Assembly (NCBI RefSeq): GCF_009760925.1
Contig: NZ_VRLV01000001.1
Location: 124,001 to 188,000 of the forward strand
DNA length: 64,000 bases
Source of the DNA: Nonomuraea typhae
Lineage (GTDB): Bacteria; Actinomycetota; Actinomycetes; Streptosporangiales; Streptosporangiaceae
Reading direction: 5' to 3'
The stretch's first letter is position 1. Each line of letters begins with the position of its first letter. The translations under genes were made by a program, and so were the position numbers. This document shows, piece after piece, positions 43,885 to 51,858 of the stretch. Under the pieces are notes generated by a model. It worked only from the letters and a program-made list of their open reading frames with translations. It had not been told where the DNA came from and made no database searches.

Positions 43885-43913
43885 AGTAGCACCATCGAAT
43901 GAATGGTGCTACT
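43885..43913. promoter_or_regulatory. GntR operator
   Basis: AGTAGCACCAT (43885-43895) and ATGGTGCTACT (43903-43913) are perfect 11-bp inverted arms around CGAATGA, 12 bases before the GntR start. A YtrA-type GntR dimer typically represses its own operon from such a site. Confidence 0.75.
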
Positions 43914-43925
43914 GTCATTAGCATC

Positions 43926-44273
43926 ATGTTGCTCACGTTGGACTTGAACGACGCCCGCCCCCTGCACGAGCAGGTGGCCGGCGCGATCAGGCGTGCCATC
44001 GCCGACGGCTCCATCGGTCCCGGCGACCGGCTGCCGCCCGCCCGCGACCTGGCCGACGCGCTCGGCATCAACGCCAACACCGTGCTGCGAGCCCTGCGCG
44101 AACTGCGCGACGAGGGGCTGCTGGAGTTCAGGAGGGGGCGCGGGGTCAGCGTGGCGGGCCGCGCGGACGGCCGGGCACTGCTCGTGCAACGCGCCCACGA
44201 CCTGCTCGAAGAGGCACGACGGTACGGCTACCGCCGTGAGGACGTCATCGCGATATTGGAGGAACTGCCATGA
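43926..44273 (+). CDS. GntR family regulator, YtrA type
   Basis: 115 residues. The winged helix fills about 8-75 (PLHEQVAGAIRRAIADGSIGPGDRLPPARDLADALGINANTVLRALRELRDEGLLEFRRGRG). A short helical tail of about 35 residues replaces a ligand domain, the mark of the YtrA subfamily. Such regulators control membrane or transporter genes in their own operon. The ATG at 43926 is the natural start; no ribosome binding site is present, so it may be leaderless. The stop overlaps the next ATG (ATGA). Confidence 0.9.
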   Translation: MLLTLDLNDARPLHEQVAGAIRRAIADGSIGPGDRLPPARDLADALGINANTVLRALRELRDEGLLEFRRGRGVSVAGRADGRALLVQRAHDLLEEARRYGYRREDVIAILEELP

Positions 44274-45232
44274 GAACCCGGCTGGTCGGGAGCATCTGGG
44301 GCCTGATCGTCACCGCGATCCTGATCGCCGTGCCCCTCTCCTTCCGCGACCGCCTGCCCGACCCCATCGCCACCCACTGGTCCGATCGCCCCGACGGGGC
44401 CACGTCGCTCGTTCCCTTCGTGCTCACGACCACGCTGATCTGGGTGGCCGTCTGGGTGGTCCTGCTGGGCATCGCCATCCACGGCAAGATGCTGGAACGT
44501 TCCCTCAGCCGCGCCTACTGGTGGGGCGCGCTGGTGTGGTCGTCGCTCTTCGTCATCGGCATGGCCGTGACGACGGTCTACGCCAACCTCGGCCGCGCCG
44601 GTTGGACGCAGGCCGAGCTGCCCGGCTGGATCGTCACCGCCGTGCTCATCGGCTCCATCGGCGCCGGTCTCGCCGCGGGCTTCCTCGGCAAGGGCGGCCC
44701 CGACCAGCCGCCGCCCGCCGGAGAGACGCCGCCCAGGCTGCGCCTGCGCGAGGGCCAGCGCTCGGTGTGGGTGAGCCGGGTCAGCAACCCGTGGCTGGCC
44801 GCCATGGACGTGTTCAGCGGCGTGGTCGCCGTCACGGTCGCCGCGCTCGGCCTGATCGGCGCGCTGCCCGCCCCGGTCTGGGGCATCGTCCTGGCCGCCG
44901 CCGTCCTCATCTTCGTCGCCGGCCTGCTCACCAGCGCCGCCACCGTGCGCGTCACCGGCGACGGCGTGGCCATCGGATTCGGCCTGCTCGGCTGGCCGGT
45001 GCGGCGGATCCGGCTGTCGAAGATCGAGAAGGCGTGGTCGGAGAACCGCTACCCGAGCCAGGTCGGCGGCTGGGGCCTGCGCGGGGTCCCCGGGATGGCC
45101 GCGATCATGCTGCGCGGCGGCGAGTGCCTCGTGCTGCGCTACCGCTCCGGCGGCCAGCTCCTCATCAGCGTCGACGACGCCCGTCGCGGCGCCTCCCTCC
45201 TCAACGCCCTCATCGAAGAAAGGGCGGCGTGA
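44270..45232 (+). CDS. DUF1648 domain membrane protein
   Basis: 320 residues with about six membrane helices. The first helix is followed by LPDPIATHWSDRPDGATS, the DUF1648 signature of proteins encoded beside GntR regulators. A second set of helices (near 185-230) precedes a cytosolic PH-like C-terminal domain (VRVTGDGVAIGFGLLGWPVRRIRLSKIEKA). Function unknown; related SdpI-type proteins give immunity to membrane-active toxins. Start and stop codons overlap both neighbours (ATGA with GntR, TGATG with CPBP), so the three are one operon. Confidence 0.85.
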   Translation: MRTRLVGSIWGLIVTAILIAVPLSFRDRLPDPIATHWSDRPDGATSLVPFVLTTTLIWVAVWVVLLGIAIHGKMLERSLSRAYWWGALVWSSLFVIGMAVTTVYANLGRAGWTQAELPGWIVTAVLIGSIGAGLAAGFLGKGGPDQPPPAGETPPRLRLREGQRSVWVSRVSNPWLAAMDVFSGVVAVTVAALGLIGALPAPVWGIVLAAAVLIFVAGLLTSAATVRVTGDGVAIGFGLLGWPVRRIRLSKIEKAWSENRYPSQVGGWGLRGVPGMAAIMLRGGECLVLRYRSGGQLLISVDDARRGASLLNALIEERAA

Positions 45233-46116
45233 TGGTTCTCTTCCTTCTGGTGGCCCTCGTCCTGAGCTGGGCGTTCGCTCTGCCGCTGTGGTTCGGCGGC
45301 GGCATGGCCTCGCCCCTGTTCCCCCTTGTCGCCATGGCCATGATGTTCACGCCCACTCTGGCCACGCTGGCGGTCTGGGCCCGCGAACGCACCCCGTTCC
45401 GCGTGTGGGCGCGGGAGAACGGCCTCACCCTCGGCCCCGACCGCCGCCGCACACTCGTGATCCTCGCCCTCACCTGGATCGGCACGCCCGTGGTCGTCGT
45501 GCTGTGCCTCGCCCTCAGCGCCGCCGTCGGCCTGGTCTCCCTCGACCTGGACGGACTGAGCCTGTGGCGCCGGCACCTGGAGGCCGCCGGGGCGCCGGCC
45601 ACCGGCGACGTGGGCGCCATGCTGGCCGGCCAGTTCGTCTTCGCCGTCGTGCTCGCGCCGGTCCTCAACGCCATCCCCGCCCTGGGCGAGGAGTTCGGCT
45701 GGCGAGGCTGGCTGGTGCCCCGTCTGGTGGCCGCCCGCGGTGTGGTGGGCGGCCTGCTCCTGTCGGGCGTGATCTGGGGCGTGTGGCACTTCCCCCTGAC
45801 GATGCTCGGCTACAACTACCCGGCGCTCGGCTTCTGGTCGGGCCCGTACTTCGTGATCGTCACCGTCCTGATGGCCGTGATACTCGGCTGGTTGCGGCTG
45901 CGCACCGGCAGCGTCTGGCCCGCCGTCCTGGCCCACGCCTCCCTGAACGCCGTCGCCGGTCTGAGCTTCCTGCTGGGCGACGCCGCCGCCCCGCCCAACC
46001 CTGCCCTGGTCGGCGTCATGGGCGTGGCCGGCTGGGTGGTGCTGGCCGCGCTGGGCGCCGCGCTGCTGAAGCTCTTCCCGGTACGGCCGGCCGAACCGGT
46101 CGCCGGGGTCAGGTGA
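45232..46116 (+). CDS. CPBP family intramembrane metalloprotease
   Basis: 294 residues with about eight membrane helices. The CAAX protease/bacteriocin-processing motifs are intact: E153, E154 and R158 in GEEFGWRGW, H186 in WGVWHFP, and H235 with N239 in LAHASLNA. These buried residues form a glutamyl-type protease site in the membrane. Known roles include bacteriocin self-immunity and protein maturation. Together with the DUF1648 protein this suggests an envelope-protection module; that is inference. It overlaps convergent cobS by 8 bases. Confidence 0.9.
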   Translation: MVLFLLVALVLSWAFALPLWFGGGMASPLFPLVAMAMMFTPTLATLAVWARERTPFRVWARENGLTLGPDRRRTLVILALTWIGTPVVVVLCLALSAAVGLVSLDLDGLSLWRRHLEAAGAPATGDVGAMLAGQFVFAVVLAPVLNAIPALGEEFGWRGWLVPRLVAARGVVGGLLLSGVIWGVWHFPLTMLGYNYPALGFWSGPYFVIVTVLMAVILGWLRLRTGSVWPAVLAHASLNAVAGLSFLLGDAAAPPNPALVGVMGVAGWVVLAALGAALLKLFPVRPAEPVAGVR

Positions 46117-46972
46117 GCAGGGCGCAGGTGACCAGGGCGGCCGTGGTGGCCGTCTCGGTCAGGGCGCCCAGGACGTCGCCCGTGACCCCGCCGAGCCGCC
46201 TGCGGGCGTGCCACAGGAGCGCCAGGGCCGCCCCGAGCCCGGCGAGCACGGCCAGCGGCAGCACCAGCCACGCGGGAGCCACCGGAGTGAGGGCCGCCGG
46301 GGTGAGGGCCGCCGAAGTGGGAGCCGCCGAGGTGAGAGCCGCTGGAGTGAGGGCCGCTGGAGTGGGAGCCGCTGGAGTGAGGGCCGCCGGGGTGAGGGCC
46401 GCGCCGGCGGCCGTGGCCAGGGTCAGGGTGGCGGCGGTCGCGGCCCAGCGGGCGGCCGGCCGTACCGTGCCCGCGACCATGACGCCCAGGCCCGTCGGGC
46501 GGGCCGCGGGGACGCCCGCCCGGCAGGCCCAGGTGAGGGCCAGCCGCCCCGACACGCAGGCGGTCACCAGGACCGCGACCGCCCAGGCCCGGTCCGCGTG
46601 GAGGCCGGCCAGGGCGGCGGCCTGGACGAGCAGGGTGAAGACCAGGGTCATCACCCCGAAGGGCCCGATGTCGGACTTTTTCATGATGTCCAGCGCCTGA
46701 GGGCCCGGCTTGCCGCTGCCCAGGCCGTCGGCGAGGTCGGCCAGGCCGTCCAGGTGAAGGCCGCGCGTGAGGAGCGCGAGCAGCCCCAGGGAGAGCGCGG
46801 CCGCCAGCAGCCCGGGGCCGGGCAGCAGCAGGGGGAGACCCGCCACCACGCCCAAGGCCAGCCCCACCGCCGGCGCCAGCGTCATCGCCCGCCCGGCCAC
46901 CTCGCGGTCCACCCGGGAGACCCGCACCGGGAAGACCGACAGGGTGCCGACCGCGAACCTCAGCCCGTCCAT
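46109..46972 (-). CDS. cobS: Adenosylcobinamide-GDP ribazoletransferase (cobalamin synthase)
   Basis: A 287-residue membrane enzyme joining alpha-ribazole to adenosylcobinamide-GDP in the last steps of vitamin B12 synthesis. The diagnostic HLDGLADLADGLG and KKSDIGPFG motifs are present. The protein has several membrane helices. A run of eight AALTP-like pentapeptides (about 190-230), encoded by a minisatellite, is inserted in a loop between C-terminal helices. It starts 4 bases after the TPR-APH gene on the same strand. The partner CobU is encoded 5 kb away. Confidence 0.93.
   Translation of the reverse strand: MDGLRFAVGTLSVFPVRVSRVDREVAGRAMTLAPAVGLALGVVAGLPLLLPGPGLLAAALSLGLLALLTRGLHLDGLADLADGLGSGKPGPQALDIMKKSDIGPFGVMTLVFTLLVQAAALAGLHADRAWAVAVLVTACVSGRLALTWACRAGVPAARPTGLGVMVAGTVRPAARWAATAATLTLATAAGAALTPAALTPAAPTPAALTPAALTSAAPTSAALTPAALTPVAPAWLVLPLAVLAGLGAALALLWHARRRLGGVTGDVLGALTETATTAALVTCALLT
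46284..46403. repeat. Eight 15-bp tandem repeats within cobS
   Basis: Eight units of GGAGTGAGGGCCGCC or close variants run without gaps. The period keeps the frame and encodes A-A-(L/P)-T-(P/S) repeats. Copy number is expected to vary between strains. Confidence 0.93.
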
Positions 46973-46976
46973 GCGC

Positions 46977-48284
46977 TCAGAACAGCTCGTCGATCAGCCG
47001 GTAGTACGCCAGCTTGGCCGGGTCGGGCGCGGCCGGGCCGTACGCGGACAGGAAGGCGGCCACGGCCTCGTCCCCGAAGTCGCCCTCCAGGTCACGCAGG
47101 GCGATCGCCAGGTCGCGGTGCCGGTCGGCCACGCCCAGCCGGGCCAGGTCGATGAGGACGCCGTTGGTCATCAGGTTCGACGGGGTGAAGTCGCCGTGCG
47201 CGACGACCAGGTCCTCGCCGGCCGGGCGTTCGGCGTGGAGGCGGGCCAGCACCTGCTCGGACGTGCGGCCGAGGTTGTCGTCGTCGAAGTCCTCCGGGTC
47301 CACCCGGCCTTCGAGGACGTTGCGCGCCGCCAGATCCAGCAGGACGTCCAGGCGGCCGTCGAAGGGGCACTCCGCCACGGGTACGGCGTGCAGCTTCCTG
47401 AGGGCCTCGCCCATGGCCGTACCCACCTGCACGGGGTCGCCCGACTCCTCGTGCTCGGCCCACGTCTCCACCCCGGTGTCCGCGGTCACCAGCACGTCTC
47501 CGGCGAACGCCACCACCTCGGGCACCTGGCTCCACGCCCGCAGCCAGGTCAGCCGGTCGTGCTCGGCGACGGCCTCGGGCCCGCGGCGCACGAAATAGGG
47601 GCCGGAGCGGGCGAGCGAGCCGCTGGCCCCGTCGTGGTCGTGGCTCCACTCGGGGGTGTCGCCCAGCACGGCCACGACGGCCGGGGGCAGCGGAAGCACG
47701 AGGTCGTCAAGGGAGTCCAGCATCGCCCGAGCGGCTCCACCCAGCCCGGAGGCGTCCCAAGCAAAGGAGGTGTCCGAAGCAAAGGAGGTGTCCGAAGCAA
47801 AGGAAACGCCCGGAGTCGGGATGTCCGGCCGCGGGTCGCCCGCCTCGGACGCCGCGGCCTCGGCCAGCACGTTCCCGGCCTCCCCGGCCCGCCCCTGCTC
47901 GGCCAGCGTCGCGCCCAGGAGCAGCAGGAGCCGGCCGGTCAGCTCGGGCGCCTCCTCCCTGGCCAGGGGCAGCGTCATCCGGCAGATGAGCTCCGCGGCC
48001 GGCAGGTCGCCGCGGTGGCGGTAAACGTCGGCCAGCCCGATCCGGGCGGCGACCACCTCGGCCGGGGTCCCGGCCAGCCTCAGCGCGGCACGGAGGCGCT
48101 CGGCGGCGGCTTCGTGGGAGCCGAGCAGCATCAGCCCGAGCCCCAAAGCCCGCAACTCGGACTGTTCACGAACGTCGCCGCCCTGCGCCCGCTCGACGAG
48201 TCCGGCAAGTTTGGGAGGGTCCGTAACCACCATCCGATGGCGGGCGTCATAGGTGATCAGTTTAAGGACCTGGTTACTCAGCAT
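46977..48284 (-). CDS. TPR domain fused to an APH(3')-like phosphotransferase
   Basis: 435 residues. The N-terminal third (about 25-150) has three TPR-like helical pairs (LRALGLGLMLLGSHEAAAERLRAAL, GLADVYRHRGDLPAAELICRM, GATLAEQGRAGEAGNVL). After a linker with an SFASDT repeat, residues about 190-435 resemble aminoglycoside 3'-phosphotransferases: HGDFTPSN with D365 and N370, D379 in VLIDLARLGVADRHRDLA, and the closing YYRLIDELF. An APH(3') core joined to TPRs is unusual; the repeats might bring a protein partner or target. Resistance activity is not shown. The start at 48284 is favoured by a shared -10 element; 48233 is possible. Confidence 0.75.
   Translation of the reverse strand: MLSNQVLKLITYDARHRMVVTDPPKLAGLVERAQGGDVREQSELRALGLGLMLLGSHEAAAERLRAALRLAGTPAEVVAARIGLADVYRHRGDLPAAELICRMTLPLAREEAPELTGRLLLLLGATLAEQGRAGEAGNVLAEAAASEAGDPRPDIPTPGVSFASDTSFASDTSFAWDASGLGGAARAMLDSLDDLVLPLPPAVVAVLGDTPEWSHDHDGASGSLARSGPYFVRRGPEAVAEHDRLTWLRAWSQVPEVVAFAGDVLVTADTGVETWAEHEESGDPVQVGTAMGEALRKLHAVPVAECPFDGRLDVLLDLAARNVLEGRVDPEDFDDDNLGRTSEQVLARLHAERPAGEDLVVAHGDFTPSNLMTNGVLIDLARLGVADRHRDLAIALRDLEGDFGDEAVAAFLSAYGPAAPDPAKLAYYRLIDELF
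47761..47814. repeat. Three 18-bp repeats in the TPR-APH linker
   Basis: GCAAAGGAGGTGTCCGAA occurs twice exactly (47761-47778, 47779-47796) and once diverged (47797-47814). It encodes SFASDT-type hexapeptides in the linker between the TPR and kinase parts. Confidence 0.85.
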
Positions 48285-48292
48285 GATTTAGG

Positions 48293-48302
48293 ACGTTATC
48301 GT
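48293..48302. promoter_or_regulatory. Shared bidirectional -10 element
   Basis: ACGTTATCGT reads TATCGT rightwards (48297-48302), 6 bases before the ABC ATG. It reads TAACGT leftwards (48298-48293), 8 bases before the TPR-APH ATG. Both fit TANNNT and both put transcription start at or next to the start codon, implying two divergent leaderless messages from one symmetric element. No good -35 boxes are seen. Confidence 0.45.
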
Positions 48303-48308
48303 GGCCGG

Positions 48309-49109
48309 ATGCACGTGCTGGAACTCGAAGGCGTCGGTGTCCGTGTCGTCGGCAAGACCCTGCTGTCGGGAGTCGACTGGCGGGTGGACTTCGGCGAGCA
48401 CTGGGTCGTGCTCGGCCCCAACGGCGCCGGGAAGACGACGTTGCTGTCGCTGGTCTCGGCCGTGCGGCACCCGAGCGAGGGCACGGTGCAGGTGCTCGGC
48501 CACCGCCTGGGCCGCGTGGATCTGCGTGAGCTGCGCCGCCACATCGGCCTGGTGGCCGCCAGCCAGCGCCTGGTGGACGAGGGCCTGATGGAGGAGGAGA
48601 ACGCCAGCGCGCTCACCGTGGTCCTCACCGGGCACACCGGGACGAGCGTCCCGCTGTGGGACAGGATCGGGGACGCCGAGCGTGACCGGGCCCTGCGGCT
48701 GCTGGCCGACCTCGGCTGCAAGGACCTGGCCGACCGCGACTTCCGCGTCTGCTCCCAGGGAGAGCGGGCCCGCGTGCGCATCGCCAGGGCGCTGATGGCC
48801 GACCCGGCGGTCCTGCTGCTGGACGAGCCGGCCGCGGGTCTCGACCTGCCCGCCCGCGAGGACCTCATCGAGGCGGTCGAGGACCTGGCCCGCACCCGCC
48901 CGGTCCTGACCACGGTCTCGGTCACCCATCACCTGGAGGAGGTGCCGGCCACCACCACGCACGCGATGCTCATGAAGGACGCCCGCGTGCTGGCCGCCGG
49001 CGCCGTCGAGGACGTGCTCACCCCGGCCAACCTCTCCGAGTGCTTCGGCCGCCCGCTAGACGTCGACCGTCTCGAGGGCCGCTGGTACGCCCGCGCCGTC
49101 CGTCCCTGA
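48309..49109 (+). CDS. ABC transporter ATP-binding protein without adjacent permease
   Basis: 266 residues, a single ATPase domain. Walker A is GPNGAGKTT near 37-45, the signature motif is the variant CSQGE instead of LSGGQ, Walker B is VLLLDEP, and the switch histidine is in VTHHLEE. The gene has no membrane partner beside it, so it may serve a distant transporter or act outside transport, as ModF/YlmA-like proteins do. It is divergent from the TPR-APH gene with a 24-base gap, and overlaps the convergent LysR gene by 54 bases. Confidence 0.88.
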   Translation: MHVLELEGVGVRVVGKTLLSGVDWRVDFGEHWVVLGPNGAGKTTLLSLVSAVRHPSEGTVQVLGHRLGRVDLRELRRHIGLVAASQRLVDEGLMEEENASALTVVLTGHTGTSVPLWDRIGDAERDRALRLLADLGCKDLADRDFRVCSQGERARVRIARALMADPAVLLLDEPAAGLDLPAREDLIEAVEDLARTRPVLTTVSVTHHLEEVPATTTHAMLMKDARVLAAGAVEDVLTPANLSECFGRPLDVDRLEGRWYARAVRP

Positions 49110-49994
49110 CCGCAGGAGTTCCACGAGCCTGTCCACGTACGGCTGGGCCGTACCGCGATGGCGGCGGGAGGTGGCGACCCCGATGAACCGGGTCGGGCTG
49201 GGCGCCTCCAGGGCGGCGTCGGTGAGGCCGGGCGCCCGGGTCAGCGCGATCCGGGGGATGAGCGCCACCCCGAGACCGGACGAGACCAGGGACTGGGCGA
49301 AGAAGTAGTCGGTGGCGCTGCACGAGATCCGCGGCTCGAACCCGGCCAGCGCCGCGTAGTGGCGCATCAGGTCCACGGTCTTCAGGCAGCCCAGCACCCA
49401 CCGCTCGTCGCTCAGTTCGCCCAGGCCGACCTGTTCGCGCCCGGCCAGCGGGTGCTCGCGGGGGAGGACCACGCGCAGGGGGTCGGTCACCAGCGGCGTC
49501 CAGTCGAGGCCCGAGCGGTCGCCGGGGCGGGCCGGCGGCAGGCCGTCGAAGTGGTAGCCGAGCGCCAGGTCGGCCCGGCCCTCGCGGACCAGCGGCAGTG
49601 AGTCCTCCGGCTCGCGTTCCAGGATGGTCAGTTCGACCTCGGGGTGCTCGCGGACGAACCCGGCCAGCGCCGCCGGCAGCACCGCGCGCCCGCCGGAGGT
49701 GAAGGCGGCCACGGTCAGCTGGGTGCGCGGGGCCGAGAGCCGGTCGATGCGCTCCTGGGCATCGCTCAGCTCGGCGGCGATGGCGTCGGCCGCCTCCACG
49801 AGCATGCGGCCGGGCTCGGTGAGCGTGACCCCGCGGGTGCTGCGCTCGACCACGGTGATGCCGAGTCCGCGTTCCAGCGCGGCGATCTGCTGGGAGACGG
49901 CCGACGGCGTGAAGCGCAGCGCGGTGGCGGCGCGGTTGAAGCTGCCGTGCCGGGCCACCTCGCGCAGGATGCGCAGCCGTTGCACATCGATCAA
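49056..49994 (-). CDS. LysR family transcriptional regulator
   Basis: 312 residues. The winged helix lies at 1-60 (LRILREVARHGSFNRAATALRFTPSAVSQQIAALERGLG). The effector-binding periplasmic-binding-like domain runs from about 90 to the end. The start is TTG at 49994, with AGGAGA 5 bases upstream. It is divergent from a reductase/aldo-keto reductase pair, and the intergenic region holds an inverted repeat, so it probably regulates them in response to a small molecule. Its 3' end overlaps the ABC gene by 54 bases. Confidence 0.92.
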   Translation of the reverse strand: MIDVQRLRILREVARHGSFNRAATALRFTPSAVSQQIAALERGLGITVVERSTRGVTLTEPGRMLVEAADAIAAELSDAQERIDRLSAPRTQLTVAAFTSGGRAVLPAALAGFVREHPEVELTILEREPEDSLPLVREGRADLALGYHFDGLPPARPGDRSGLDWTPLVTDPLRVVLPREHPLAGREQVGLGELSDERWVLGCLKTVDLMRHYAALAGFEPRISCSATDYFFAQSLVSSGLGVALIPRIALTRAPGLTDAALEAPSPTRFIGVATSRRHRGTAQPYVDRLVELLRSGTDGAGVPAALETVDV

Positions 49995-50020
49995 CAGTTC
50001 TCCTTATGACGGGTTCAGCA

Positions 50021-50043
50021 AGTCACCACTACCACTGGCGACT
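50021..50043. promoter_or_regulatory. Inverted repeat between LysR and reductase genes
   Basis: AGTCACC (50021-50027) and GGCGACT (50037-50043) are inverted arms with one mismatch, 9 bases apart. They lie between the divergent starts and overlap a TATAC sequence. This is a plausible LysR binding site. Confidence 0.4.
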
Positions 50044-50065
50044 ATACGGCGGCAGGCTGACGCCC

Positions 50066-50920
50066 ATGAACGAGATCTGCGTCATCGGCGGCAGCCGGTA
50101 CTTCGGCCGGAGGCTCCTCGAGATCCTTCGCGACCAGGGCGCCCGCGTCACCGTCGTCAACCGGGGCTCCGCCCCGGCCCCCGGCGGCGTCACCCATCTG
50201 AAGGCCGACCGGGGCGACGAGCGGGCGCTGCGGGAGGCGCTGGGCGGGCGCACGTTCGACGCCGTCGTCGACCAGGTCTGTTACACGCCCCTCCAGGCCG
50301 CCGCGGCCCTCCGGGTCTTCGAGGGCAGGACCCGGCGTTACGTCATGACCTCCACCGTCGAGGTCTACTCCGGCCTGGAGGGCGCCGGGCCGTACCGGGA
50401 GAGCGCCGTGCCGGCGCAGACCTGGCCCGTGAACCCGGACCTGCCCTGGCATGACGCCCGCTTCCTCGACGACCACTACGGCGAGGGCAAGCGGCAGGCC
50501 GAAGCCGTCCTTTCGCGGGCCGGGTTCGGCGTCGCCGTCGTGCGGACCGCGCACGTGCTCGGCGGCGACGACTTCACCGGCCGCCTGGCCCACTACGTCC
50601 GCCGGGTGCGCGCGGGCGAGCCCGTCGCCGTCCACGCCGACCCCCGGCCCGCCTCCTTCATCCAGGACCGCGAGATCGCCGCCTTCCTGGCCTGGGCCGC
50701 GCTGGGCGCCTTCACCGGCCCGGTCAACGCCTGCTCCCACGGCACATTGGACGTCCGCGAGCTGTGCGCGGCCATCGGGCGGCCCGTGTTCACCGCGGGC
50801 GCCTCGCCGTACTCCTTCGAACGCGACTACACCATGGACAACGGCCGGGCGAGCGCGCTCGGGTTCACCTTCTCCGACGTCCGCGACTGGCTGCCCGGGG
50901 TGGTGGCGGCATGCGCATGA
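50066..50920 (+). CDS. NAD-dependent epimerase/reductase family protein
   Basis: 284 residues of the extended short-chain dehydrogenase fold. The cofactor motif is variant: VIGGSRYFGRRL. The middle has TSTVEVYSGLEG and the Tyr-x-x-x-Lys-like segment YGEGKRQAE. Similar proteins are labelled reductases or isoflavone-reductase-like; substrate unknown. The ATG at 50066 matches the fold. Its stop overlaps the aldo-keto reductase start, so the two form one operon facing the LysR gene. Confidence 0.82.
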   Translation: MNEICVIGGSRYFGRRLLEILRDQGARVTVVNRGSAPAPGGVTHLKADRGDERALREALGGRTFDAVVDQVCYTPLQAAAALRVFEGRTRRYVMTSTVEVYSGLEGAGPYRESAVPAQTWPVNPDLPWHDARFLDDHYGEGKRQAEAVLSRAGFGVAVVRTAHVLGGDDFTGRLAHYVRRVRAGEPVAVHADPRPASFIQDREIAAFLAWAALGAFTGPVNACSHGTLDVRELCAAIGRPVFTAGASPYSFERDYTMDNGRASALGFTFSDVRDWLPGVVAACA

Positions 50921-51858
50921 TCGCGGACGTCGAGATCGGGCCGGTGGGCCTCGGCGCCATGCCGCTGTCCATCGAAGGGCGCCCGGACGAGGCGCGGGCC
51001 GTCGCGACCGTCCACGCGGCCGTCGAGGCCGGGGTCACGCTCATCGACACCGCCGACTCCTACCACTGGCACGCCGGCGAGGCCGGCCACAACGAGCGAC
51101 TGATCGCGCGGGCCCTGTCCGCGTACGGCGGGGCAGCCGAGGTCCTCGTGGCCACCAAGGGCGGCAGAGGGCGGCCGGGAGACGGCTCCTGGACCGTGAA
51201 CGGCGACCCCCGCCACCTGCGCGGCGCCTGCGAAGCCTCGCTGCGGCGGCTCGGCGTGGAGGCGATCGGCCTCTACCAGCTCCACAAGCCCGACCCCGCC
51301 GTCCCCTTCGCCGACTCCGTGGGCGCCCTGCGCGACCTGCTGGACGCAGGCAAGATCCGGATGGCCGGGATCTCCAACGTCACCGTGGACCAGATCCGCG
51401 AGGCCGCGGACGTGCTCGGCGGCCGGCTGGCCTCGGTCCAGAACCGCTTCTCGCCCGCGGCACGGGACGCGGCGGACACGCTGGCGCTGTGCGCGGACCT
51501 GGGCGTGGCCTTCCTGCCCTGGAGCCCGCTGAGCGGCATCTCCCTGAGCGCCCTGGACACCCTGGACGACGCGCCCCCCAACACCCTGGACGGCACCACC
51601 CTCAACACCCCCAACACCCCGGACGGCGCGTCGTCTCACACCCCGCGCCGCCCCTTCCAGGCTTTCCACGAGATCGCCGCCGAGCGGGGCGTGAGCCCGC
51701 AGCGCGTCTGCCTGGCCTGGCACCTCGCGCTCGCCCCGAACGTCATCCCGATCCCCGGCGCCACCCGCCCGGCCACGATCCGCGACTCGGCGGCGGCCGG
51801 CGCGCTCACGCTGACGGACGGCGAACTCGCCCGCCTGAACCTCAGCCCAGCGGCGTGA
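50911..51858 (+). CDS. Aldo/keto reductase
   Basis: 315 residues, an NADPH-dependent TIM barrel. The catalytic tetrad is visible: D46, Y51, K83 and H125 (DTADSY, ATKGG, YQLHKPD). A Thr/Asn/Pro-rich insert of about 30 residues (around 210-245) interrupts the loop after SPLSG, where other family members have the cofactor loop; it is low-complexity. The start may be 50911 or the ATG at 50917, which gives a typical ATGA overlap. Its 3' end overlaps convergent cobU by 17 bases. Confidence 0.88.
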   Translation: MRMIADVEIGPVGLGAMPLSIEGRPDEARAVATVHAAVEAGVTLIDTADSYHWHAGEAGHNERLIARALSAYGGAAEVLVATKGGRGRPGDGSWTVNGDPRHLRGACEASLRRLGVEAIGLYQLHKPDPAVPFADSVGALRDLLDAGKIRMAGISNVTVDQIREAADVLGGRLASVQNRFSPAARDAADTLALCADLGVAFLPWSPLSGISLSALDTLDDAPPNTLDGTTLNTPNTPDGASSHTPRRPFQAFHEIAAERGVSPQRVCLAWHLALAPNVIPIPGATRPATIRDSAAAGALTLTDGELARLNLSPAA

